A stretch of 64,000 nucleotides of DNA from Streptomyces sp. HD. GTDB taxonomy: Bacteria > Actinomycetota > Actinomycetes > Streptomycetales > Streptomycetaceae. Position numbers and translations under genes: made by a program. Of the stretch, positions 27,720 to 36,600 are shown piece by piece (within the stretch, counting starts at the first letter, position 1; each line of letters starts with the position of its first letter). The notes beneath the pieces are model-generated. The model searched no databases and had not been told where the DNA came from. It was given only the letters and a program-made list of their open reading frames with translations. The stretch is from NCBI RefSeq assembly GCF_028369295.1, contig NZ_JAQMYP010000004.1, positions 62,001 to 126,000 of the forward strand, in the 5' to 3' direction.

Positions 27720-29542
27720 CGCACACCCCCTCCATCCGCCTGGAACGCGGCCCGGTACGCGGGATCGGCCCACAGCGCGCGATGCGTGCCCCGCCCGCGC
27801 ACCGAGCCGTCGGCGAGCCAGACCACGAGGTCCGCCCGGGCCGCCGTGGAGGCCCGGTGCGTCACGACGATCCGCGTACGGTCGGCGAGCGCGCCGGTGA
27901 GCACCTGGCTGATGTGGTGCTCGGTCACCGTGTCCAGGCTGGCGGCGACGTCGTCGAGGATCAGCACCCGGCCGGCCTGGACGAAGGCACGGGCCAGCCC
28001 GACCCGCTGGGCCTCCCCGCCGGAGATCGGCGTGTCGGCGACACGGCTGCCGTAGCCGGCCGGCATGTGCCGGATGAACGCGTCGGCCCGGGCAGCCCTG
28101 GCCCCGGCCGTCAGCTCCTGGGCGGATGCGGTCCGGGGGCCGAACCCGATCGCGTCGGCGAAGGTCTCCCCGAGCAGCACCGGGCGTTCGAAGCCGTACC
28201 CGACGGCCCGCCTGAGCTCCTCCCGGCGCAGGCGGCGCAGCGGCACACCGTCCAGCCGTACCTCGCCCTCGTCCGGGTCGACCAGCCGCCCGGCGAGGGC
28301 CGCCAACAGCGACTTGCCGGAGCCCGACCTGCCCACCACGGCGACCAGGGCGCCTCCCGGGACGACCAGATCGAGACCCGAGAGCACGGCGCCGCCCGTA
28401 CCGCCCGCACCGCCTTTGCCGCCCGCACTGCCCGTGGTGCCTTTGCCGCCCGCGTTGCCCGTGCCGCCTTGGTCGCCCGCACTGCCCGTGCCGCCTGTAC
28501 TGCCCGTGTCGCCAGTGCCGCCCGCGCCGCGCATCGTCACGTGCCGGAACTCCAGTCGGCCGGATCCTTCGGGGAGGTGGTCGTTGCCGTACGACACCGG
28601 CGGTTCGGCGACCACCTCGGCGATCCGGGCGGCCGTCGCGCGGGCCTGGGCGAGCTGGTTCAGCGACGACATCACGTCGCCTATGCCGGCCGCCATGACG
28701 ACGTACTCGCTCGCCGCGAGCACGTCTCCCGCCGTGATGCGCCCCTGCGAGAGCGCCAGACCGGCCACGGCCAGCACGGCGACCTCCAGCAGGGGGACGA
28801 CGAGGGCTCCGCTCGCCGAGACCCGGGCGACCGTGTTCCACATGCTCAGCCCGTGCCGCCGCAGTTCGGGCAGCGGTGCCAGGACACGGCGCGCCTCGCG
28901 GTCGACGGTGCCGGCCGCGGTGATCGTCCGGATTCCGCCCAGGGCGTCGGTGAGCCGTGCGGCGATCCTTCCCTGCACGCGGAAGTAGCCCTCGTTGGCG
29001 TCGGAGATGTCACGGAGGAAGGCCCGCACCAGGAGCACCACGAGCGGCATCCCCGCGAGAAAGGTCAGGCACAGCCAGTAGTCGATGAGCGCCAGCGCGA
29101 CGATCGCGCCGAGCGGCGGGACGAGGCCCATGACGACCCACACCAGACCCGAGGCGACGTTCCCGGTCCGGGCCGCGTTGCCGACGAGGCGACTGACCAG
29201 GTCACCCGGCGTGAACCTGCGGGTGGCCCGGGTGCCCAGCCCCAGTACGTGCCCGAGCAGCGTGTGCCGCAGCCAGGCGGTCGACCGGGCCTCGGCCACC
29301 TGCCCCACCAGGTCGTCCACGGCTTCGCAGGTCACCAGGACGAAGATCAGCAGGCCGCTCAGGGACAGCCAGCGCGTGATGTCACCGTCGCTCAGGACGG
29401 CGTCCACGGTGCGGCCCATGACGGCCGGCAGCGCCAGGGAGGCACCGGTGAGCAGCAATGCCATGAGCATCGTGACGCCCACCCAGACACCACCGTGCCG
29501 GGCCGTCGACAGCAGGAGGCGATCCGGTGCGCGCAGGCCCAT
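27680..29542 (-). CDS. ramA: ABC exporter half-transporter of the lanthipeptide locus (RamA-like)
   Basis: A 620-residue half-transporter with six membrane segments (to ~residue 310) and a C-terminal ATPase. Walker A is GRSGSGKS and the signature ISGGEAQRV is canonical. Walker B reads VLILDDVAASLD, with Asp in place of the catalytic Glu, so this nucleotide site is probably degenerate. Paired with the deviant SAGE signature of the RamB-like partner, this points to an asymmetric heterodimer with one active site. Between the first strand of the ATPase (RLEFRHVTMR) and the next lies a 14-triplet Gly-X-Y tract. It follows the precursor gene by 96 bases containing a hairpin. Confidence 0.85.
   Translation of the reverse strand: MGLRAPDRLLLSTARHGGVWVGVTMLMALLLTGASLALPAVMGRTVDAVLSDGDITRWLSLSGLLIFVLVTCEAVDDLVGQVAEARSTAWLRHTLLGHVLGLGTRATRRFTPGDLVSRLVGNAARTGNVASGLVWVVMGLVPPLGAIVALALIDYWLCLTFLAGMPLVVLLVRAFLRDISDANEGYFRVQGRIAARLTDALGGIRTITAAGTVDREARRVLAPLPELRRHGLSMWNTVARVSASGALVVPLLEVAVLAVAGLALSQGRITAGDVLAASEYVVMAAGIGDVMSSLNQLAQARATAARIAEVVAEPPVSYGNDHLPEGSGRLEFRHVTMRGAGGTGDTGSTGGTGSAGDQGGTGNAGGKGTTGSAGGKGGAGGTGGAVLSGLDLVVPGGALVAVVGRSGSGKSLLAALAGRLVDPDEGEVRLDGVPLRRLRREELRRAVGYGFERPVLLGETFADAIGFGPRTASAQELTAGARAARADAFIRHMPAGYGSRVADTPISGGEAQRVGLARAFVQAGRVLILDDVAASLDTVTEHHISQVLTGALADRTRIVVTHRASTAARADLVVWLADGSVRGRGTHRALWADPAYRAAFQADGGGVRCDGGRSGSFAPR
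28391..28530 (-). repeat. Collagen-like Gly-X-Y tract inside the RamA-like transporter
   Basis: The coded sequence has Gly at every third position for at least fourteen triplets (GDT GST GGT GSA GDQ GGT and so on, rich in Thr, Ala, Ser and Lys, with no Pro). The DNA is an imperfect 9-base tandem repeat. It interrupts the edge strands of the ATPase domain, a place where related transporters have only a short turn. Confidence 0.8.
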
Positions 29543-29604
29543 GGCTCCTCCCGGGCGGCCCCGGTCGTGCGCGAGGGGGGATCGGGCGCGACCGGGGCAG
29601 GGTG

Positions 29605-29629
29605 GCGGGGGCGCGGGAAGCGCCCCCGC
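29605..29629 (-). terminator. Hairpin between the precursor gene and transporter genes
   Basis: Perfect 9-bp arms GCGGGGGCG (29605-29613) and CGCCCCCGC (29621-29629) with a 7-base loop, located 10 bases after the lanthipeptide precursor stop. It probably acts as a partial terminator or 3' stabiliser, so that precursor mRNA exceeds transporter mRNA. There is no U-run. Confidence 0.6.
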
Positions 29630-29638
29630 ATCGGACGG

Positions 29639-29785
29639 CTACTTGCTGCTGCAGAGCAGCAGGCTGATGTTGCTGGCCTTGCCCGCGCAGAGCGTGACAC
29701 TGAGGTTGCTGTGCTTCTTGCCGCCTCCGCCTCCGCCGCCGGTGGCGACGGTGGGGTCCAGGGTCTGCAGCTCAAGAACGATCAT
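29639..29785 (-). CDS. Class III lanthipeptide precursor peptide (SapB/AmfS-like)
   Basis: A 48-residue peptide. The leader starts MIVLELQTLDP and carries the hydrophobic LxLQ recognition motif known for class III leaders. After it comes a run of seven glycines (residues 16-22) and KKH. The core has two ring motifs of the labionin type, Ser-x-x-Ser-x-x-x-Cys: SNLSVTLC (26-33) and SNISLLLC (38-45), ending SSK. The ATG overlaps the synthetase stop (TGATG), and the ribosome site AGGAGGTGAG lies inside the synthetase 3' end. The two-ring layout matches SapB and AmfS, surfactant-like morphogenetic peptides; the poly-Gly hinge is unusual. Confidence 0.92.
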   Translation of the reverse strand: MIVLELQTLDPTVATGGGGGGGKKHSNLSVTLCAGKASNISLLLCSSK

Positions 29786-32478
29786 CAGGGCTCACCTCCT
29801 TCCTGGCCTCGCGGGAACGAGGATCTGCGGTCGTGCGCTGCGGTCCGGCGGTCACGAGGAGCGAGGAACGGCAGCCGCACGGGGCGGTCGTGCAGGGCCG
29901 AGCCGACGGCGAGCAGGACGCCCGCGCTGCCGGTGGCCAGGTCCGTGGACAGGCGCAGTAGTTGATCGCCCGGGAAGGCCAGCTGCCCCTGGTGGTCGAG
30001 TGCGTGCCGGGACAGCCGGCGCACCTGCTCGGCCACCACCGGATCCCGTACGCAGGCCGTGCCGGGCGGATGCGGCCTGCTGAGGGCGAGGATCATCCCG
30101 GCCATGCCCGAGAAGAGCCCGGACTGGATGAAGAAGCGTTCCCTGGCGGCGGTGCGGATCGCTGCGGACGCCGCACGGAACCCGTCGTTCGCACGGTGGG
30201 TGAGGTAGTCGTCGAGCACGAGGCCGATCCCCGCGCTGCCGCCGCCCAGATACGGCAGGGTCCGCCAGCCCTCGTCGACCTCCATCGCCCCGCTGTCCCG
30301 GACGACGCAGCGGCGCAGGTCCCGCTGCAGCGCGGTGCCGGCCAGCTCCAGGAACTCCGGGTCGCCGGTGGACTCGTGCAGCCGCAGGAACATCAGGGCG
30401 GGCCCCGTCCAGCCGCGCAGCAGCCCCGCGGCCATGCTCGCGTCGTTGTCGTTGTCGTCGTCGCCGTCGGCCGACGCCAGCCGGTCGGCGACGAGGCCCG
30501 CCACCGTCAGGGCCGTGTCACGCAGCGTGGGGTCACCGGTGGCGGCGGCGAAGTGCTGGAGGTTCAGGCCGATGCCGGCCAGCCCGCCGTGCAGTCCGGG
30601 CCCCAGCCGCTGCCACCGCTCGCCCAGGCACAGGTCGAGGATCTTCATCGCGACGTCGTGGTGCCCGAGGCGGTCGAGTGTGTACGCGACGCCGTGCAGG
30701 CCGTCGTAGAAGCCGAGGTGGGTTCCGGGCTCCGGGTGCAGGGCGTGCCGTACGAGCCAGTCCTCGTGGTCCGGGTGGCGGCCGGCGCCCACCTCGTCGA
30801 GCGCGTACAGCACCCCCGCCGCACCGTGCGCGAGCCCCAGCCCGCCGCCCGGCGCGGTGAACTGCTCGACGTCGCCCGGGAACAGCCGGTCCTCCCGCTC
30901 GGGTGTGGCGGACGCCAGGATGCCGGCGGCCAGGGACGCGCGGGCGCGCACCCAGCCCGGCCGGTCCGGCTCCAGCCGCCGCGGCGCTCCGGAGCCGACC
31001 GTCGTACGGCAGTCCTCTCCGGTGATCACTCGTACGGCCTGGTCGAAGAACCCGGCGGGCAGGGGGAACTCCCGGGCGGCCTCTTCGGCGAGTTGCGCCG
31101 CCTTTGCCGGCTCCAGCTCCAGCAGACCGGTGAGCGGCATGAACAGGGAGAGCCGCAGACAGGCCAGTGCGTAGTGGTCGATGTCGGTCCCGGTACGGTC
31201 GGCCGGGGCCGCGAACCCCGGCGCGGCGAGACGCTGCCGTCCCCGCTCGGCCGAGTCGGCGGCGCCCTCGAAGTCGATCAGCACCACATGGCCGTCGGGG
31301 CGGACCAGCATGTTGTCGGAGTGGAGGTCGCCGATGATCACGCCTCGGCCGTGCACCGCGGCGACGGCCTGCTCGATCTCGTCGAGCATGTCGAGGGCCC
31401 AGGAGGTGTAGCCGCCGGTGTGGGTGACGTCGGCCTGCGGCAGCACCAGCGGGTACTGGTCCACGAAGAGGCTGTTGAGCGTCTGTCCCTCGATGAACTC
31501 CTCGACCAGGAAGTGGTGTTCGCCCAGCACGAAGTGGTCGAGCAGCTCCGGCACACAGTCGAGCCCGCGCAGCCGTTCGAGGGCCTCCGCCTCGCGCCGT
31601 TGCCTGGTGACCGCGTCGGCGCCGTCCAGGGTGAGCCCCGCGTGCGGCCGGGCCTCCTTGAGGACGACCCGCCGGCAGGTCCGCAGGTCGTGGCCGGTGT
31701 ACAGGCCGCCGCCGTTGGAGAAGTGCACGGCGCCCTCGATGCGGTACGGCAGCCCGGCGACGGTCGTGCTGTCGCGCGCCGCCACATGGGGTTCGAGGAA
31801 CCCGGGCAGCGTCACCCACTCCGGCACCCGGAACGCCGGTCCGCGCACATCGGGCACCAGCCGCCCCGACCCGTCCTCGATCGCCGGGACCGTCTCCCCG
31901 TCCGGCGCCACGCAGGTCCGGGAACTGAATCCGCCGTACCTGACGTACAGCGGGCCGTCTCCCCAGCGCAGGTCACTGAGGATGTACGGGCCGGACCGGC
32001 CCCGCAGGACCGCGCCCAGCTCGGTGAGGACCGTCTCCAGCAGGTCCTCGTCGGCCGGGTAGACGGTGACGAACTTGCCGCTCGATCCGCGGTGGGCGTA
32101 CTTGGCGTTGGCCAGCAGCAGGTTGTCCGCGCCGCGCAGGAACTTGAAGGCGATACGGCGGGGAACGCAGTAGTCCCACACCGCGGTGAGCACGTCCTGG
32201 GCGTTGTCGAGAGTGGCCGATACATGGATCTTCCAGCCCTGTGGGGGCAGTTCGACACCCTCGGGACCGAGCACCACCCAGTCGTCCAGTCCGGAGCGCT
32301 GCCACGCGTCCGGGACCGGGCACCGGGCCTGGTGGAAGTCGTTTTCCTGCTCCTGGACACGGGTGGGCGTGTCATAGAAGCAGGGGTCCATGAGGCAATA
32401 GGCCTCGTATCGCATGTCCACGGGTGTCTCCGCAGTTCCGCTCATCGGCGTCTGTGGACTTCTTGGGGGAACGTTCAC
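29785..32478 (-). CDS. ramC: Class III lanthipeptide synthetase (LanKC/RamC-like)
   Basis: A trifunctional synthetase of up to 897 residues. The N-terminal ~200 residues form the phosphoSer/Thr lyase region (MRYEAYCLMDPCFYD start, KFLRGADN). A Ser/Thr-kinase-like domain follows, with VIIGDLHSDNMLV and VLIDFEGAAD. The C-terminal part is a LanC-like cyclase with GLHGGLAG but lacking the zinc Cys/His ligands (GWTGPA and GLFSGMAGM), which defines class III rather than class IV. GTG 32478 is the furthest start; ATG 32443 or the internal ATG before RYEAYCL are possible. It is translationally coupled to the precursor gene. It modifies the precursor by phosphorylation, elimination and cyclisation in the cytosol. 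Confidence 0.92.
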   Translation of the reverse strand: MNVPPRSPQTPMSGTAETPVDMRYEAYCLMDPCFYDTPTRVQEQENDFHQARCPVPDAWQRSGLDDWVVLGPEGVELPPQGWKIHVSATLDNAQDVLTAVWDYCVPRRIAFKFLRGADNLLLANAKYAHRGSSGKFVTVYPADEDLLETVLTELGAVLRGRSGPYILSDLRWGDGPLYVRYGGFSSRTCVAPDGETVPAIEDGSGRLVPDVRGPAFRVPEWVTLPGFLEPHVAARDSTTVAGLPYRIEGAVHFSNGGGLYTGHDLRTCRRVVLKEARPHAGLTLDGADAVTRQRREAEALERLRGLDCVPELLDHFVLGEHHFLVEEFIEGQTLNSLFVDQYPLVLPQADVTHTGGYTSWALDMLDEIEQAVAAVHGRGVIIGDLHSDNMLVRPDGHVVLIDFEGAADSAERGRQRLAAPGFAAPADRTGTDIDHYALACLRLSLFMPLTGLLELEPAKAAQLAEEAAREFPLPAGFFDQAVRVITGEDCRTTVGSGAPRRLEPDRPGWVRARASLAAGILASATPEREDRLFPGDVEQFTAPGGGLGLAHGAAGVLYALDEVGAGRHPDHEDWLVRHALHPEPGTHLGFYDGLHGVAYTLDRLGHHDVAMKILDLCLGERWQRLGPGLHGGLAGIGLNLQHFAAATGDPTLRDTALTVAGLVADRLASADGDDDNDNDASMAAGLLRGWTGPALMFLRLHESTGDPEFLELAGTALQRDLRRCVVRDSGAMEVDEGWRTLPYLGGGSAGIGLVLDDYLTHRANDGFRAASAAIRTAARERFFIQSGLFSGMAGMILALSRPHPPGTACVRDPVVAEQVRRLSRHALDHQGQLAFPGDQLLRLSTDLATGSAGVLLAVGSALHDRPVRLPFLAPRDRRTAAHDRRSSFPRGQEGGEP

Positions 32479-32625
32479 CCGGGATCAGTAATGAGCATCC
32501 CAGAGTCGCCCGCCGCGGAACACCACCGTTCCTCACGGATACGGCGTGAAACCGTCCTCTCGCGGCCGGGAGCAATGACGGTCACTCCCGGCCCGTTCGT
32601 ACGGGGGGCTGCTATAGAGGCAGGC

Positions 32626-33135
32626 ATGACCACCATCAGGCTCGTCCAGGGCGACATCACACGAGAGAGCGTCGACGCGATCGTCAACGCCGCGAACTCC
32701 TCCCTCCTGGGAGGAGGCGGAGTCGACGGCGCGATCCACCGCCGCGGCGGCCCCGCGATCCTCGACGACTGCCGCAAGCTGCGCGCCTCCCGGTACGGCA
32801 AGGGCCTGCCCACGGGGCAGGCGGTCGCCACCACCGCCGGGGAGCTGGACGCCCGGTGGGTGATCCACACGGTGGGGCCCCGGTACTCCCACGAGGAGGA
32901 CCGGTCGGAGCTGCTGGCCTCCTGCTACCGGGAGTCGCTACGGGTGGCGGACGAACTCGGCGCCCGTACCGTCGCCTTTCCGGCCGTGTCGGCGGGCATC
33001 TACGGATGGCCGATGGACGACGCCGCCCGGATCGCGGTGGAGACGGTACGGGCGACCCGGACGTCGGTCGAGGAGGTCAGGTTCGTCCTCTTCGACGAGG
33101 ACGCGCACAACGCGTTCGCACGGCAGGTCCGATGA
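32626..33135 (+). CDS. Macro-domain protein (O-acetyl-ADP-ribose deacetylase type)
   Basis: A 169-residue single macro domain. ADP-ribose-binding marks are LVQGDITRESVDAIVNAANSSLLGGGGVDGAIH and FPAVSAGIYGWP, as in E. coli YmdB and related hydrolases. A TATAGA hexamer only 8 bases before the ATG and no Shine-Dalgarno suggest a possibly leaderless mRNA. It diverges from the lanthipeptide synthetase gene across 147 bases. It likely removes ADP-ribose from metabolites or proteins and is not obviously linked to the flanking clusters. Confidence 0.9.
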   Translation: MTTIRLVQGDITRESVDAIVNAANSSLLGGGGVDGAIHRRGGPAILDDCRKLRASRYGKGLPTGQAVATTAGELDARWVIHTVGPRYSHEEDRSELLASCYRESLRVADELGARTVAFPAVSAGIYGWPMDDAARIAVETVRATRTSVEEVRFVLFDEDAHNAFARQVR

Positions 33136-33306
33136 CCCCGAGCGACGCCCTCGGCACCCTGCGTGACCTCTCCCATGATTTCTCCCGTAATCGTCTGCCA
33201 TCGCGGCCCTGTCACATTTGACGTATACGGGCGTCTAGTACAACCTCCCTCCTCTATCGCCCGGCGAGCCGGGAGCGATTCCCGGCGAGCCGCACGGCGC
33301 GGGACG

Positions 33307-33522
33307 GTGGCCGACCTGGCTGAGCGGGCGATGGCCGAAAGCCGGTCACTGCACTTCTCGCAGTTCGAGGCACAGTGCATGCTGCGACTCGGCCTCGTCC
33401 TGCGGGACATGGGCCGCGGCGAACGCGTCCTCGCCTGTCTGCACCGGGCGGCGCGGCTCTACGACAAACTCGGCATGTGGGACTGCGAACTGGACGCGCT
33501 GGTCGTCGATTCGGAGCGGTGA
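33307..33522 (+). pseudogene. TPR-like C-terminal remnant of a regulator
   Basis: The frame to 33522 ends with a TPR-like helix pair (residues around [23 protein letters not shown] and then [18 protein letters not shown]) resembling the C-termini of large AfsR-type regulators. Upstream sequence (33163-33300) is open but has no domain, and no good start is visible; GTG 33307 is arbitrary. A remnant of a lost pathway regulator in front of the PKS is the simplest reading; a small real protein is possible. Between 33260 and 33292 the spacer has a 12-bp direct repeat and a 7-bp hairpin (GCCGGGA/TCCCGGC). Confidence 0.4.
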
Positions 33523-33641
33523 CCGCCAGGTTGGTACACACCCGACTTCACGGATTCGTGTACTCCGCATCCCGCGCAGGTCGACAGGCCGTCGTCATCC
33601 TGTCCCGAGATTCGGGGCCCAATTCGCACGGGGTTGGAAAA

Positions 33642-36600
33642 ATGCTGAGTGAAGAACTGATTCGGCCTGTATCCAGGCTGCTTGAAACACATGCCGAGCG
33701 CACGCCGGACCGCCTGGCGTTCTCCGACTCCACGCGCGGCGTCTCCTACGTCGAACTGGAGCTGCGCACCGCCAGACTCGCGGCACATCTCGCCCGGGTG
33801 GGCGTCGGCCGCGGTGACCGGGTCGCGTTCTGCCTCGGGACGTCCGTGGAGACGGCGGAGAGCTGTCTGGCCGTTCTCCGGACGAGCGCCGTCGGAGTTC
33901 CCCTGAACCCGCGCACCTCCGACGCGGAACTCGCCCAACTGCTCGCCGACAGCGGGGCGTCGGTCGTCATCGTCGACCCCGCACGCCTGGCCCGCGTGAA
34001 GCGGCTGCCGCCCCGGTGCCGGCCCTCCCACGTGCTGCTGACCGGCGCCGACCCGGTCCCCGCGGACGCGCCCGCCTCGACCGTGCTGTTCAGCGACGTC
34101 GCCGGCACGGACACCGCCGACCGGCCACGGGACGATCTCGGGCTCGACGAGACGGCGTGGCTGCTCTACACCTCCGGCACCACGGGCCGGCCGAAGGGCG
34201 TGATGTCCACACAGCGCGGCGCGCTGTGGTCGGTCGCCGCGTGCTACGCCCCGCTCCTCGGCCTCTGCGCCGACGACCGGCTGCTGTGGCCCCTCCCGTT
34301 GTTCCACAGCTTCGGGCACTCGCTCGCGATCCTGGGAACCGTCACGGTCGGTGCGAGCACACACCTCACCGGCGACCTGCTCGCGCCCGGCGACCTCCTC
34401 CACCAGGTGCGCGCCTCGGTCGGCCACCCCGACGGCCCGTTCACCATGCTGGCGGGAGTACCTACGACGTACCGCCAACTGACGCTCGCCACCGCCGACT
34501 TCGGGGACACCGGGCCGAAGCGCACGGGCCTGCGGGTGGCCGTCGTGGCCGGCGCACCGAGCTCCGTACGACTGCGGCAGTCCGTCGAGAGCCTGCTGGG
34601 AGCACCCCTCCTCGACTTCTACGGCAGCACCGAGACCTGCGGCGCGATAGCCATCTCCCGGCCGAACGAGCCGAGTGCCGAAGGCTCCTGCGGGCAGCCG
34701 GTGCCGGGAGTCCAGGTGCGGCTGGTCGACCCGCGGTCCGGCGAGCCCGTCGCGGCGGACGGGGAGGGGGAGGTGTGGGTGCGGAGCCCGGGGATCATGA
34801 CGGGCTACCGCGACCAGCCCGAGGCGACGGCGGCGGCCCTGGTCGACGGCTGGTACCGCACCGGCGACATGGGTCGCTGGGCGGAACACGGAAGCCTCAC
34901 GCTCACCGGCCGGGTCACCGAGATGATCATCCGGGGCGGCGAGAACATCCACCCGGCCGAGATCGAGGACGTGCTGCTGAGCTGTCCCGGCGTGGCCGAC
35001 GCCGTCGTGATCGGTGCTCCGCACCCGGTCCTGGGCGAGGTGCCCGTCGCGGGTGTGGTGCCGGGTGCCGAGAGCCTCGACCTGACTCAAGTGCAGGCCC
35101 GTTGCCGGGCGTTGCTCGCCGAGCACAAGGTCCCGGTGACGATCCGGCGGATCGAGTCCGTTCCCCGTACGGCATCCGGCAAGATCACGCGTACGGCCGT
35201 CGTACTGGACCTGCCCCGACCGGACGCGCCGTCCGGCGCGGACCCCGACGACCCGAGCCCGGCCGAGCCGCCCGCCTCCCCGGACGCCCTCCTTGCGACG
35301 GTCCTGGACGAGACGGCCGCACTGTGCGGGGCGGAGCCCGGCCAACGGCCCGCCGCCGACCGCGCGTTCACCGACCTCGGACTCACCTCCGTGGGTGCCG
35401 TCACGCTGGTCGAGCGGCTGGGCGCACTGACCGGCCTGCGCCTGCCGGACACGCTGGTCTTCGACCGGCCCACGCCCGCCGAGGTCGCCCGGCACATATG
35501 GGCCGAACTCACGACCACGCAGAACCCTGGTGCCGGTACGGCCGTCCGGCGTGCCGTGCGGGACCCGGCCGACGATCCGGTGGTGATCGTCGCCATGAGC
35601 TGCCGATTCCCCGGCGACGTCGGCTCGCCCGAGGACCTCTGGCATCTGGTGTCCGAGGAGGGCGACGCGATCTCCGGCTTCCCGGCCGACCGGGGCTGGG
35701 ACCTGGAAGCCCTCTACGACCCCGACCCGGACGGGTTGGGCACGTCCTACACCCGGCACGGCGGCTTCCTGCACCGCGCCGCGGATTTCGACACGGGCCT
35801 GTTCGGGATCTCGCCGCGCGAGGCCCTGGCCACCGACCCCCAGCACCGGCTGCTGCTGGAGACCTCCTGGGAGGTACTGGAACGCGCCGGAATCGACCCG
35901 CTGTCGCTGCGCGGAAGCGACACGGGCGTGTTCGTCGGGTTGATGTTCGACGACTACGCCACCCGGTTCGACGGCCCCCACGAACTGGAAGCCCATCTGG
36001 GCATCGGCTCGGCCGGCAGCGTGGCCTCGGGCCGCATCTCCTACACGTTCGGCTTCCACGGGCCCGCCGTCACGGTCGACACCGCGTGCTCGTCCTCGCT
36101 CGTCTCGATGCACTCTGCGGTGGAGGCACTGCGTTCGGGCAGGTGCTCGCTGGCCCTGGCCGGGGGCGTCACCGTCATGGCGACGCCCAAGTCGTTCGTC
36201 ATGTTCAGCCGACAGCGCGGCCTCGCCCCCGACGGCCGGTGCAAGTCGTTCTCCTCGTCGGCGGACGGCACCGGTTGGAGCGAGGGAGCCGGCATGGTGC
36301 TCCTGGAGCGGCTGTCCGACGCCCGCCGCAACGGCCACCCGGTCCTGGCCGTGCTGCGCGGCTGCGCCGTCAACTCCGACGGCGCCTCCAACGGCCTCAC
36401 CGCGCCCAGCGGACAGGCCCAGCAGCGGCTGATCGAGCAGGCGCTGGACAGCGGGGGGCTGCGACCCGGCGACGTGGACGCGGTGGAGGCGCACGGCACC
36501 GGCACCACCCTCGGCGACCCGATCGAGGCGCACGCGCTGCTGGCCACCTACGGTCAGGGACGTACTCCTGAGCAACCGCCGTTGTGGCTGGGCTCGGTCA

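Noticed and set aside
25410..28841. A 1143-residue RamB starting at 28841
   Set aside because: The first ~370 codons are antisense-like sequence within the RamA-like frame; the membrane domain begins after GTG 27719.
29785..32478. Class IV (LanL) synthetase
   Set aside because: The cyclase part lacks the zinc-binding Cys and Cys-His residues, so class III fits better.
33375..33641. PKS start further upstream in the open frame
   Set aside because: The added residues resemble no PKS N-terminus and overlap the TPR-like remnant in another frame; the ligase domain begins at ATG 33642.
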